This document shows positions 38,072-50,049 of a DNA stretch of 64,000 nt, piece by piece; position 1 is the stretch's first letter; each line of letters opens with the position of its first letter. Source of the DNA: Sphagnum compactum (taxonomy: Eukaryota; Bryophyta; Sphagnopsida; Sphagnales); assembly GCA_965153455.1 (NCBI GenBank), contig OZ234497.1:7068001-7132000 (forward strand), read 5' to 3'. The notes under the pieces are model-generated. The model searched no databases, had not been told where the DNA came from, and was given only the letters and a program-made list of their open reading frames with translations. The position numbers and the translations under genes were made by a program.

Positions 38072-38625
38072 TCAATCCACCATACCCACAAATTTTTCCT
38101 TCCATTCATGGATGGCTGCATGATAAGGGAAGTTCCAACAAAACATGTGGATCATTAGATCAATGTGGGTGGTGAGCCTATTTTTTAGCTTTGATTTAAT
38201 AAAGCTAAGAGTACTAAAATTATCTTCATCTTCCATTGATCCAATCACTTGGATTATTGCAACCTCTGCCAACTTTATGTATTTGGAAAAATGATGATTC
38301 ACAATTTGACTTGTAGTTAGACCCCTCCATAACTAATCCAAAGGATTAATGTCATGAGGAAGGGCCATGGCCACCCAAAAATGGTTCTTCATGGAAAGCA
38401 TGAAGGTCCACACCTACATAAATCCAAGGCTATTGCTTTTGAACTGAGAAGAACCCGTAGCTCTTAAGGTCCAAGCTTCCTTGGGGCACAACAAAAACTC
38501 TTGATGGTGTTCAAGTGAACACCAAATTTAAACTTAGGATCATCTTGCAATCAATATTAAGGTAGACCGCCTCCAATGCATCCATCACCTCTTGAGGTGG
38601 AAAATGAGTTTGCAACTCATTGATT
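38072..38625 (-). pseudogene. hAT-like transposase C-terminal remnant 1
   Basis: The - strand frame 38302 to 38072 reads LAEVAIIQVIGSMEDE followed by NFSTLSFIKSKLKNRL, the signature of the hAT C-terminal dimerisation region (usual pattern: E-x-x-FSTL-x-x-x-K-x-x-x-RNRL). Further upstream on the same strand, at about 38547-38618, another frame gives ELQTHFPPQEVMDAL, which fits the segment that normally precedes the dimerisation domain. Stops and frame changes separate the two, so the gene is dead. No terminal inverted repeat or 8-bp target duplication was found. The catalytic part is not recognisable. The rest of the element may extend to about 39 kb. Confidence 0.7.
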
Positions 38626-39920
38626 AGTTGAATAACAACTAATGCTTGTTGCTTCACTCAATTCACAACAACATAAACTTCACATGCCACAAAACAAGTG
38701 GCCCTAATTTCTAGGTTCTTTAGTTTTGCCCAAATATGTGGACCATTTAATTCAAACCCTAGGTGGTTAATTCCTATGTTTAAATCAATGATCCATTGCA
38801 TATAAATTTCTTCATGAGTGGTGTCAACTAGCCTATGGAATCCATGGAAGATATCCTCATTGAAGGCAAGAACAATTTATGGAGCTCATCTTAATAGATA
38901 TTCATAATCACCATGAGATCACAAACAAAAACATCTTGAAGTTGGGCAAACTTCACTAGCGAATTAATAGTCTCCAACATTGAAACCAAACACACCAAGG
39001 AAAGTAATAAAGCAAGTCAAGGTTAGAAGCAAACATTTTTTTTTCATTTTCAAAGCTTAGCTGCACTTGCACCAACAACCTATGGCATGTTGCAAAACTT
39101 GCATCAAGCCATCAACTAATCTAGCTATAGTTGGCAACACAAGTTTTTTTCTGGAGCTTTTTGGCTAAGGGTTTTTAATGTAAAAGTTTTTAAAGGTTAC
39201 TACATATTTAAGATTGTGAAAAAAATGGCTACATTATAAAAAAAATCTTCAATAAGATGCGAAAATCCAAATGTTTAATGTATAAAAATGCAACAAACTA
39301 CACCATTTTTTAGTTTTTTTGCTCCATGGACATTTGCTTTGGTGATGTTTAGGTTCCATATTGAAATTAAATAAAGTTGAATTTTGCAAAACCTAGCAAC
39401 TTTTCAACAATAGAAAAATATTGCATGCTTATTACTTTAGATTAAATTATTGTCACTTATGGAGGAATTGAACCTCTTGAATTGCCCATTGTAGCATAAG
39501 TGGCTTGCAAAATAACAAATCCCTCTTAATGAAACTGAAAATACAAAAAGAACATAGGTATTTTTAATATTTATAATTTACAATTGGTTATTGCAATTAA
39601 AAAGTATATTCCTTAATATTAAGAATTAAACATAAAAAATGTTAAAATTCAAAACAAGGAAATGGGTCAAGCAAATTCATAGCTTAAATGCAACAATTTG
39701 CATTGTGAAACCAAAAACCAAAATCACCCATGTGTCCAAGAAGTGTCACCATATGGTTGCCAAATCTGGGATGCCAAGTCTAAGAATTAAGATTGTAGGT
39801 TGTAATAGAATCAAAAAATTGGCTTAACATCATGGAAACTAAAAGGTTTCATGAAACTTTGAAAGTTTAGTCAAGTTTCAAAGGATACAACAACAACAAG
39901 AATCATGACTCAATAATTTC

Positions 39921-42057
39921 CTAGTATGGGAAATTTGCCAAAATGAAGAATTTTTGTCGAAAAACCCTCATAACCATAGGTAGATGCACACCGAACCTAT
40001 TATGGAAGCTAGATTTAAGGAACTTTAGAGTGGAGAAACATCTTTCATCCTCCACACTGCCCAAAACAAGGATGCTGCCAATCTCAGCAAGCATGAAATA
40101 CTCAGGTGAATTATGACACAATATTCTAGAGCTTGATATCGTATGCCATAATTGAATCAGGGGGTCAAGGTCAAGAGGAAGTTACATAGTAACAACTGAT
40201 TGGTTTTTCATAGTCATTTTGAAAAAACCTTGTTGAATGTTAAGTGTTGAAGTTGACAACATGTTAATGTGTTCGAAGGCATGTTAACTTCCTCACCACT
40301 TGATTCCATAACATAGACCACACAAAAACTTGCACATTCCTATTTCAAGATTGCAAGATGTTTTTGGAAGGATGCCTTAGCCCCCTCTTGAAATTAGTAT
40401 TGTGCATAAATGATGCCAAATGCATCAAGTACCTCGTGAGAAAGAAATCTGCCTTCCAATTCAGACAAGAGAAATTCCACAATCTCTGCCACAATGAAGC
40501 CATCACACACATCACATTAATGAAAAACTTAGGGATATAATGCAACTAACCAATGACAAATCATTTGCATAACTAAACCAACTAGTGACCACTTCAGCCT
40601 TCATATAACATTACAAACCCAAAAGATCATATTACAAACTTGAAAGCTCATTGGTCATATTCTAAACTTGAACAAATGGATGGGCTTTAGGTTACAAAAA
40701 TGAAAAAAAGGTCTCCAGCTTAAAGGATGGGCCTCCAATGAATCAAGATCACAAAATGAAAAACAAGATGGCTTGCAAGCCTTGATGTGCACAATTGAAG
40801 ATTTAACATAAAAAGAACTCTAAGGGACGTAATAATAAGCTAGTGTTACGCCCCTTTTTGGGCTCTGCTAGGAGAGAGGGCCAAGGCCGTCCACCTAACA
40901 AGCGAAAAAAAATTCATTTTTTTGGAGCCCAAGGCCCAAGTTACGCTTTATAGTAGGCATAGCCAAAAAAAAAATTATTGGTGCTTTCTTGCTTTGTGCC
41001 TTTTTGGTTTGTAGAGAAAAGAAGCCCGCAAAGCTTGCGAGGCGCAGAAAAGCAATATATACTTACATTTTCTCCCATACTTTACCCTTAGCATAGTAAA
41101 TAATGATAATGGGGCAGGGTGGAACGATGAAAGCGCCCGCAGCCCATAAAGCCATCAAGATTATGTCATTATTATGTAATAGCGTAAGAAAAGTACTAAT
41201 TGTCAAGCATTTAATTGACACAAAAAATTTCAAATTGTGCAAAAACCTAAAATTATGCCAAACTCGAAATTTGGCATAAAGATCCCAACACACACTTTGT
41301 TAGATTTTTTGCATTTGATCCACCTATGACCTAGGCCATGGATAAAAACAATAATGTACGCACCCAATTGTCCAACACATACACATGTATTGACAACCAT
41401 TGTTGGTTGTTGATTGAAGTCACCTCATTGCAATTGATCGAAAGGAATGAAGTTCCAATAATAGCTGCTTTTAAGGCTTTTAGAACTTGGTAATGACTAT
41501 GTTCCCCCATCACCCACCCGGAAGCATTAGTGGACAATGTTTTTTAGGTAGATTTTTTACTTTTAAAATTCCAAATAAAAGTTTCAGATATTCATATTCA
41601 ACCATGGGTTCATCATTTTCCAAAATATGAAAAAGAGTGGTGAACTAGACAATCTTGTGTTGATTCTCCCTAGTAGTAGCATTACTAACTTGCTGCAAAA
41701 TAGACAAAGGATGTAGAATGTTGAACAAGGCAAGATTTTGAACATGTTTGTTGTTCTTGTCATAATATATCTCATTTTTCTTCAACCCTTTGCTAGGAAT
41801 GTCATGGTCTGCTTGCCATTTCCCATGTGTTTTTCAAGATTGTCGTGTTTAGGCACAATGTGTTTGACCCGACTTGTAATTGTGTCACACACTGTGCATT
41901 TGACAAATACCAACATGCCGTCAACCATCTCAAATTTTGCACATTCAAATTGAGCTACCCAATTGTCTTGCCATTTTCGAGTGGCATCATAGTTCTTACG
42001 TTGTTTATTGGCTAGAGGTTCGACACTAGTGTTTGTTTGTGTGGAGTTAGATTCCAA
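39921..42057 (-). pseudogene. hAT-like transposase remnant 2, interrupted
   Basis: Read on the - strand from right to left. 42057-41782 encodes about 91 residues ending in a zinc-finger-like segment with C-x2-C (CTVC) and later KHDNLEKH, as in N-terminal BED-type fingers of hAT transposases. 41537-41331 encodes SINCNEVTSINNQQWLSIHV, matching the CDEVT-x-x-x-NQ-x-W-x-x-x-H-x-YV core of this family. 40121-39921 encodes the dimerisation signature SVEDERCFSTLKFLKSSFHN. Order and spacing fit one element. Stops and shifts break the frame, and foreign-looking DNA lies at 40855-41290 between the conserved blocks. Ends were not found. It is a separate copy from the remnant at 38.1 kb, since both have their own C-terminus. 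Confidence 0.7.
40855..41290. other. Organelle-like patch within a hAT remnant
   Basis: Composition and wording change abruptly: AGCCCAAGGCCCAAGTTACG, GGGCCAAGGCCGTCCACC, AAGCCCGCAAAGCTTGCGAG and CTTTCTTGCTTTGTGCC stand out against the AT-rich transposon DNA around them. This texture resembles spacers of bryophyte-type mitochondrial genomes. A - strand frame (41293-41063) ends with a hydrophobic stretch, ALWAAGAFIVPPCPIIII, that I cannot assign. A nuclear insertion of mitochondrial DNA is my first guess. The alternative is a different GC-richer repeat. Confidence 0.35.
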
Positions 42058-45000
42058 GTCGATTAATGCTTAAGTGAACCCACACCACCTGCTTGCATTG
42101 AGTTTGAAGAAATGATGATGGGTGCTTGTGTAGGAGGTGCATAACTATTGGATGCGATCAAGCTTGGATTGAGCACAATTTCTCCACCATTTGTTGCATT
42201 GTGATTGCCAAACAATGCTTTCACCTTGAAATTTGCTGACAGGTTCAATGGAGCCATAAAATTGACAAATAAATTGGTTGGCACACCTAAAAACTTTGTA
42301 ATGCACACTGTGCACCCAAAAGAAAAATTGCCATAAAACACCAATAGCAAACACTGCACAATGCATAAACAATTTGCTTAACAAATTTCAGAACCACCCT
42401 TAAGGCTAAGACTTAAAAAACTTGAATGTGCACATTTCACAATGTTGAATCATTGATCTTATTTCTTGAATGCGATGTTATGCACATTAATGACTAATCC
42501 ACTAACTACATAGTGTAAAGATCAAAACATCGTTGAACAATTATCATGACCTTTTAAGTTTTAATTTTATTATTACAACTTAATCATGATTCATAAGCAG
42601 CTGCCATCTTTAGAATCATCAAAAGCATTAATGGGTGAACGAAAACCTCAAGCTGATCAAAGTTTCATTATCCAAGCCTCTAAGATGAAACTTCACAAGT
42701 AATTGTCATAACCATAATCACACATCACAACTTACAATGATGACGTACCTTTATACTTTAAAGGGCACAGTTTTTTTACAATAGTTACCGGTAAATAAGT
42801 AATATGTACTTAGTATTACACTTGTACAAGTTACAATTTACAATTTACAAATTTTCAATTTTATAATTTACTAGGGGAAATACTAAGTATTATGTAATAT
42901 TATTATTTACTAAAGTTACAGCCAACAAGTAGTTAATAGTAAAGTAGGTAGTTAAAACTCAAAAAACAAGATGGCTTTTTGGCTCAAACCTTAACAATTA
43001 TGTTTAAGACTACTCACTTTAATCTAAAACTTTAGTTGTAGACTTGCTCATTACTATCTCAACCCTAGGGTAATTATGAGGGCCAAGATGTAATCACCTC
43101 ATGGAAAATTGGAGGGCTAAGATAGAATTCAGGCTACATGGTCCATGGCCATAGAGCAAGTTCATGCTATTCCCATCATGGTGGATGGAGTGATTAGGCT
43201 ACCACATGGCCATGGACATATTATATCTGGCTATTTGGAAACATTTTTCTCCCACTTTTTCCCTTGTACTTAGAGCATGACCTCTTTTTTTAAAGAAACT
43301 GGCAATATTTAGCAAAAAACAAAAAGGTTGGTTAGAAGTAACCAAAGGGACAATGAATGAATCCAAAACCATCTTTATTAAAAGTGACTAATGCTAAAAA
43401 AAAAGACTCATTTTGCAAGTGATAACATGGAGATCCAACATGTCTCTTCACATTACATAAGATTTTGTTACCTTTTGTTTCCATATTTTTGGTCGGATTG
43501 GTAAATTCAAGATGTCTCTTTGGACTTTTGGAAAAATACCCTTATAAAGTTTGCATGAGTTGTACCAATGTTGCAATTGAAGGCAACTTTGAGAGTGTTT
43601 GCATTACCAAATTACATCAATGAACCTTGCAATGCATTCTTAACACAAATGGGGCATAGTCTTCTTGCAATTGCATTATAACTTTGTTTTTAAAACACAT
43701 TTACTCCATTTGCACCAAAACAAAAAAACATGTTATAAATGTTATTTTTTGAAATTCTCCCAATTTACAAAGAGTGCAGTAGGACTTTTGTCAAGTTATT
43801 AGGGTTAAAGCCATCAACGATCTTTTTCACATTCAACAAAATTGGGATTTGAGACCAATTTTTGATTTACATATTTCTTTTCTACATGACTATTTCGAAG
43901 GCAATGGGGACCAACAAGAGACTCATTAATCAATCTATCATGAGGCATTTGTTGGTTGAAGAAGTATCCAAACTTGATGTTCACTAGAGGAACAAGGTGT
44001 GGTGCCATCCATGTAACCTAAACTCTTGGACCTTCAATAAACTTGAAGCACAAAGGTTGAACCTTCAACAAAACAACCAATGATTGAAGCAAACAAGAAG
44101 ATTGGGATGTGCATTCTAATGATCAACATGCACTGGATTAACTGGAAAACTCAAGTTGTAGCAGGTTAAGGTTGCAAGAATTCATTTGTTTGTCATTGTT
44201 GTTGCTTGTCGTTACACCATTGCTTGGTGGGTTGTAGTTTGTAATTTCTTAGTGACTTGATGGCACCTTGGATTGTGATTCATGATTGAATTGTGCAAAA
44301 CAATTTTGCCAAGCCAACCAGCATGTTTTGACTCTTCTTCATCAAAACTTTAATTTGCAGGGTCACATACTGAATACCGGTGCAGTTGCTCTAAGAGCCG
44401 GAACTGAACACGTTCTCTTCAAAATAGTAAATTAAAAAATTATGACAATAGCAGGCTCTTACAAATTGTGAGGCTTTAGAGACCCGGAATGGCAGTTCTT
44501 AAAAATTTCTAATAACTGATCAACACCACCTAACTCAGCCCAATTGGGTCCATAATACATTTGTACATCTGATTTTTGGCCAAGTTGGGGTTGGGGTAAT
44601 TTTTAAGAAGACTTGCATTGATTTTTCTTGCAAATTATACATTTCCAGTGTTTCTCTTATCACTTTCATTGCCTAGCAGGTCATTTTCTCATAAACGTTT
44701 GTAAAAAATTCCCCATTTTGCTAACTCATAAGTATTACAACCATTTCACAAATTAGAGTTGAATTTCAGACCCATGCTTTTGCCTAATTAAATCTACACA
44801 TGAAATATGATTTTATTAGAATATATAGTTATGGCTCAACAATGGTTGTACAAAACTTATCAATGGTAGTTGGGATGCCTGTGGTGTTTGGGGGTGTTGC
44901 AACTAGTCAAAAATTGTCTTTGCTGCCATGGCGACAAGATTTCAAGGAGGATGATGTAAAAATAACCACTAATGCAAATTTGCTTAAGCTAAATCACTGA

Positions 45001-46304
45001 AAGAATATATCAGCCCTGCTTCATGGTGTTATGCTTGGTGGGCTTGCTATGCGGATTGAGTTTGCAAAGGGGGTGAGTAATCTGCCTTCTCCTTTCTGAT
45101 GCATTACTGGCTGTAAGCATTTTTTTGGATCTTGTGAACATCTTTTTGGGTTGAATCATGTCATTCCTGCTCCTTCCTGCCTTTGATGTCACAGATTAGA
45201 CAAAACTTCTGCATATAGAAATATGTTCAGAATAGTAGTGAGAAGCAAACTTTTGCAAGTTTTTCCGAGATTCTTGTTTCAGGCCATTCTACCTAGTATG
45301 AAATAATGTCTGCAAAAAATAGTCGGAAATGTTGAAGGCCTTTTACTTTTGAATTTCAGTTATTACATATATCAAGACATGTTTATAAAGGGAAGGAAGA
45401 TAAGCATGTTGGCTTCACATAGACAAATATACATGATCATTTATATTCATGAATGTAAGTTCATTCATGTCATGAAAATTTATCATTCATTGATTTTTAT
45501 TAATGTGGCACTCGTTGTCATTCATGTTGTCAATTTCATTTTTGTTGCAGTTTCTGATTCTATGTGGTAGGTTCATGAAAATGAATTCATCCATGGCATA
45601 TGCTACAATCATTATTCATGCATAGTACAATGATTCCTTTGTATTGAAAATTCCATCTAAAAGATTAGTTTCATGGATATGGTCCTGGTACATCCACCCA
45701 TGGACAATTATATGTGTACAATCAATTTTATCTATGAATAGTGTTTCATGCTTATGATATACTTAACTGTCCATGTTTATTTCACATTTCCTTTCATTCC
45801 CAGTGTAAAAATTAGTTATCAACATCTTTTCTTTTTTTAATCTTTCCTCTCTCCCCCCACCTTCTTCCCTTGTTTGTTTTTATGCTTTCTCTTGATTCTT
45901 CCCCTTCACCATCTAAAAGTGGCCCATGCAATGTTGATTTTACGGTCTTGGGTAAATCCCCACATGTACCCTTCTGGATGTGAATGTGTTTAGAGGGTGG
46001 TAAGTATGGAACCTTCAAAAAAGCAAAGTTCAACTTGCATCAAGTTTGAATCAAAATTTTATTCCCAAATCTTAATACACCAATGTGTAATCTTTTCCTT
46101 ACAGGCAAAACATGAGTTTTAAATACATATAATTAGTGAATTAACTAAAAATTAAACTTTCAACAAACTAGTATAATAGATTCTAACAAGTTTTCTTGTC
46201 ATTAAATTCATCTAGCATTAAAGCCATTAAGCACTTCTTAAGGTTTCAAGTTATAAGGTTTGAATTGTGGAATTGAAATGGTGACCGGAGTTACAACACG
46301 GTAC
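42058..46304. other. Intergenic spacer
   Basis: No gene I can support. Some - strand frames of 65-98 codons near 42063-42384 adjoin the hAT remnant and may be its far 5' part. A + strand frame at 44800-45000 followed in another frame by 45001-45075 (ending at GGG|GTGAGT, a donor-like site) has the look of decayed coding DNA, but I recognise no family. 42780-42960 is rich in short AAGTAATA/TTACAATTTAC words. Confidence 0.45.
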
Positions 46305-46454
46305 GAGACTTGAAACCAGGTATTGGTACCCTTGAATTTATCTGCTGTCTAGAGCGATTTCTAAGTTTCAATATGGCAGGAGACTTGAAACCAGGTATTG
46401 ATACCTTTGAATTTTATCCGCTGCCTAGGGCGATTTCTAAGTTTCAATATGGCA
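46305..46454. repeat. 75-bp tandem duplication
   Basis: Two adjoining units (46305-46379 and 46380-46454) both begin GAGACTTGAAACCAGGTATT and end CGATTTCTAAGTTTCAATAT plus GGCA. They differ at only a handful of bases, so the duplication is young compared with the rest of the spacer. Confidence 0.9.
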
Positions 46455-49400
46455 CTAGAGCTGAAACCAAACCAAATGAAAGGAAGAAGAAAAACAATTC
46501 ATTTGTGTCCCCCCACAAAAAAAAACTGGATGCAACCGGTTGCAACGATGGCCACAGGATGGATCACAGCCCTGCAAGTAGTGAGTTGAGCTAAATCACA
46601 AGCTGACAGAAAACTGCTACTCAAAAAATTATAAAAATAAAAATATTATAAAAAAAATAGTAAACAAGAAACCCCATGCAAGAAAGAAGGTGGAAAAGTT
46701 TTCTGCCACTGATGAGTAGTACATGAAATCAAGGGTGCAGAAAAAGACTAAAGATTCACCCACAAATCAAATAAGTGGCCGTTGACAATGGAAGACAGCT
46801 TTATTTAACGGACACCGACTTGCACTCACAGGAAGCGGAAAAAAAACCGCACTTGTAAACAATAAGTGATGTTGTTTTTCTCCTAGTCCTCTATTGTGTG
46901 TAAGCTTTTGTACCAGCTACTGAGTACTCCACCCAGCCGACGACCCCAAGGCTAGCAGATTGGGAAGAGCCCGGAGATGCTCCCTGAAGTCCACAAGTAA
47001 CTTAGTAGAAATAAGACTAGCACAATCCACAGAGAGAGAGAGAGAGAGAGAGAGACGTTATACATCCCCCATTGAACTTTGGGAATGTCAGATGCTGTGC
47101 CTGCATTGTCAATTTACCACCCTTTCAGAAAAGCCAGAAATTCAACCCAATATCTATGTATATGTATATTTATATGTTGAAGTGTTCAACTTGATGAGAC
47201 AACCTCCTTTAACCTCTTGTGTGATGCAGTGTTTTTATTTTTCAATTCTGTGATGTTGCTCAAGTGGTGATCATTCACAAGTATATTTAGCCAGATTTGA
47301 GCATATTCAAAATATGAAAGGAGAAAATCTTAAGCACCCTCTCATATTGTAGGCATTTATGATGATTTTTGTGGATTTTCGAACGTAAAATTCTCGTTTC
47401 CTGGTGAATTGTTCCTTTTGAGAACAAGGAATTTTTTCACAGAATATTTTTTGTTGTTAATTATTTTTTTCAAAATGGCAAATTTTTGCCACGAAATGAG
47501 TCATTGTGATGGGCTCAATTGGAGTACAGGTCTTTAGATATTGGGCAAATTTTAAGCACTTTTAAAGAGAGGAAAGTAGAAAATTTTAAGAATCTTGTTA
47601 ATTCTTGGCTATTTTTTACCTATTGTCTAAATATGTCTATTCTAAAAATCTATTCCAGAAAAAAGTTCCCCAAAATCTGGCACATCTTTTTCACAAAAAT
47701 CCTTTGTATGAGTTATGCTGGATTCTTTTTGGGTTGCCAAGTGGCAAAAATTGCCCCCCAAAATTAGATACACCAAATTTCAAATCATTATGTAAGGCAA
47801 AATAATTAAAACATCAAAATTGATATATCAATTTGAAAAGAGTCCCCAAATGTCCACAAATCCACTTTACCTTTCTTCCCGCTTGAACATGTTGTTGATG
47901 CCATGATACAACATATCATCTTAAACAAATTAGCCAAATCCATGACAGAAGTTTGGATGTAAAAATTCCAATTTTGGGGCCAAAAAAATTCACCTAAAAT
48001 TGAGAATTAGAGTGTGAATTCGCCTACGTGTTCTAGGCTTCAAGATCTACAGATGCCACACATTGCTACAAAAGTGTACATAGTGTTGGAGAGAGACTTT
48101 GGTGTCTAATTCATTGACTGTTCCTGGGCCCAGTGAATTGACAAATATGTGGTTTCCCAGAACACTCAATTGTTGTTCAAAATTTACATTCTCTTGTCAC
48201 CAATCCTTGTTGTCTTCTGGTGTGCTTTCAAACAAGTATGGTAGAAGTACGTAATCTAGTTGTTTTTCATTTGTTGAAATTTGATAGGTGTTTTGATTTA
48301 TGATCATTCTTTTGATGCTTCAATTGTTCATGAACCATGTCTTTCAGTTGGTTAAATTTTCTTAGGATGTGAAATTTGACATGTGATGGGCCATAACAGT
48401 TTTAAAATGAATAAATACACACATACATATGTATATATATATACGAGATGCGGTTGCTTGGCCAACCACCCTCCCCTTGCTACAATCATTTTGAAGAGAG
48501 AAGGCTGTAAAGCCAGGATGATTAAACGTAGCTTTGTTTTTGTCCCGTGCGTAAGCTACACAAAAAGGAGCTAAAGCAAAAGAATGAACAAGAAAGATAA
48601 GTAAACCACTACCATCTCACCATGCAAGATGGATGGTGTGTGGACAGGAAACAATATCGAATTTTATTCCTGTCCCACAACTAACCACAAGTGGTTAGCT
48701 ATGTACTAACACTAACCATCCACATGCATCTACCTACTTAGTAGCAACCAAGTGCCTTACCTACTTGGCTGACCTACATAGTAACCACTTCAACTCCCTA
48801 CCTAATGAACTATGATACTAAATACTACACCACTAAAAATAGGGTAGTTACCTAGGTGGTGTGACTAGGGGGAAGTGGAAGGTTTTACCGAGTAGTTTAC
48901 CGAGATGGAACCGTAGGACAATCCAGTTGTGAGCATTCATCCACAACAGAGTCATAATGGGATATTTGGAATAGATGGTGCACTGGTGGGTGCTGGGTCG
49001 CATAAGCCTAATTACTCTCCACCCACTTAATTACAACTGGACTGTGGTTCTACTTAGGGTCAGACCTAGACCTGATACCTCTTTCCCATCCAATGCAAGA
49101 CTTTTAAGGATGTACTAACCAATTAATCAAGCATACATTCATTCATATGAATGAGAAATGAATTCTATATATATACATCTTTTTTAAACTTGGCAAAGTT
49201 TTGATAAAACCCTTGGTGCTAAGAGAAATTTGAAAAAGAAACAATCAACTTTAGTAATATGCCTTTGGGTATAAGTTGTGAAAATCATTCCCTAAGCAAA
49301 CCACAAAGGCTGATCAGTATTAAAAAACCCAATTCATTTTCCTCTAGAGTAGAATCTTACAAGGGATTTGTGCATTCATTGGTTTCTTAGAGAGCATTTA

Positions 49401-49464
49401 TAGGATTTTGGGTAATGCGATATGGAACTCATGAATCTGTAGTAGATGTGATATTGCTGAACCT
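46455..49464. other. Intergenic spacer with small repeats
   Basis: No supported gene. A GA microsatellite lies at about 47031-47056, TA-rich tracts at 48418-48444, and TAGGTAG-type words at 48720-48870. The motif GCACTGGTGGGTGCTGGGTC occurs near 48979. A dispersed repeat copy at 47231-47355 is listed separately. Confidence 0.5.
47231..47355 (+). repeat. 125-bp dispersed repeat, copy 1
   Basis: Matches 58955-59080 in the same orientation with few differences. Shared words include TGTGATGTTGCTCAA, TGGTGATCAT, ATATTCAAAATATGAAAG, CTTAA.CACCCT and TCATATTGTA. The flanks do not match, so this is a bounded unit of unknown class. Confidence 0.8.
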
Positions 49465-49785
49465 CGACAAATGATGAATGAAGATCCAGATGATGGATGA
49501 CCCACAGTTAATGATGAATGAAGACCTAGATGATGACCCTCAATGAATGAGGAATGAAGAAGGTCTAAGTCTATGATGAACCTCAAAAGTGATGAATGAA
49601 GACCTAGATGATGAACCACCATGAATGATGAATGAATTAGACCTGGATGATGAACCCCAATGAATGCAAGAAGACTTAGATGATGAACCATGACGAATGA
49701 TGGATGAAAACCTGGATGATGACCATGAAGACCTAGATGATGATGAACCATGAGGAATGATGGATGAAGACCTGGATGATGATTG
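49465..49785. repeat. GATGAATGAAGACCTAGATG minisatellite
   Basis: About nine imperfect units of roughly 30-45 bp built from ATGAATGAAGACCTAGATGATGAACC-type words with small insertions. The - strand reads through it as a His/Leu/Ser-rich periodic frame (HHLGLHSS), which is a by-product of the repeat and not evidence of a protein. Confidence 0.85.
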
Positions 49786-50049
49786 CTAGTAAAGCCTAAC
49801 TGATCAAGTGAGACGACGTGATGATATGAGTGCTCGATCCATTCTTGTGATCATCGTGCAACTTCCTAGGGCCAGATACTTACATGAGTTTGACCTGCAT
49901 TCCATTCCATAGGAGTCGTGACAGCTGAGATCAGAAATTTTAGGACGGTGCGGATCCAGAGGTCGGCCGCCGCATTCGTGTCGTCTAATACATAGCACGC
50001 ACGCACGACTTTTGGGTACCTAAGTATTTTCCATCTGGGTTCACATGGA

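Noticed and set aside
46310-46594. A 94-codon + strand frame over the 75-bp tandem duplication
   Set aside because: The repeated peptide arises from the tandem DNA repeat; the frame shifts between units and no family matches. A retrotransposon primer-site reading of TATGGCACTAGAGC was also dropped, since it fits the usual TGGTATCAGAGC poorly.
49398-49751. A 117-codon His/Leu-rich - strand frame
   Set aside because: It is the translation of the minisatellite and has no independent support.
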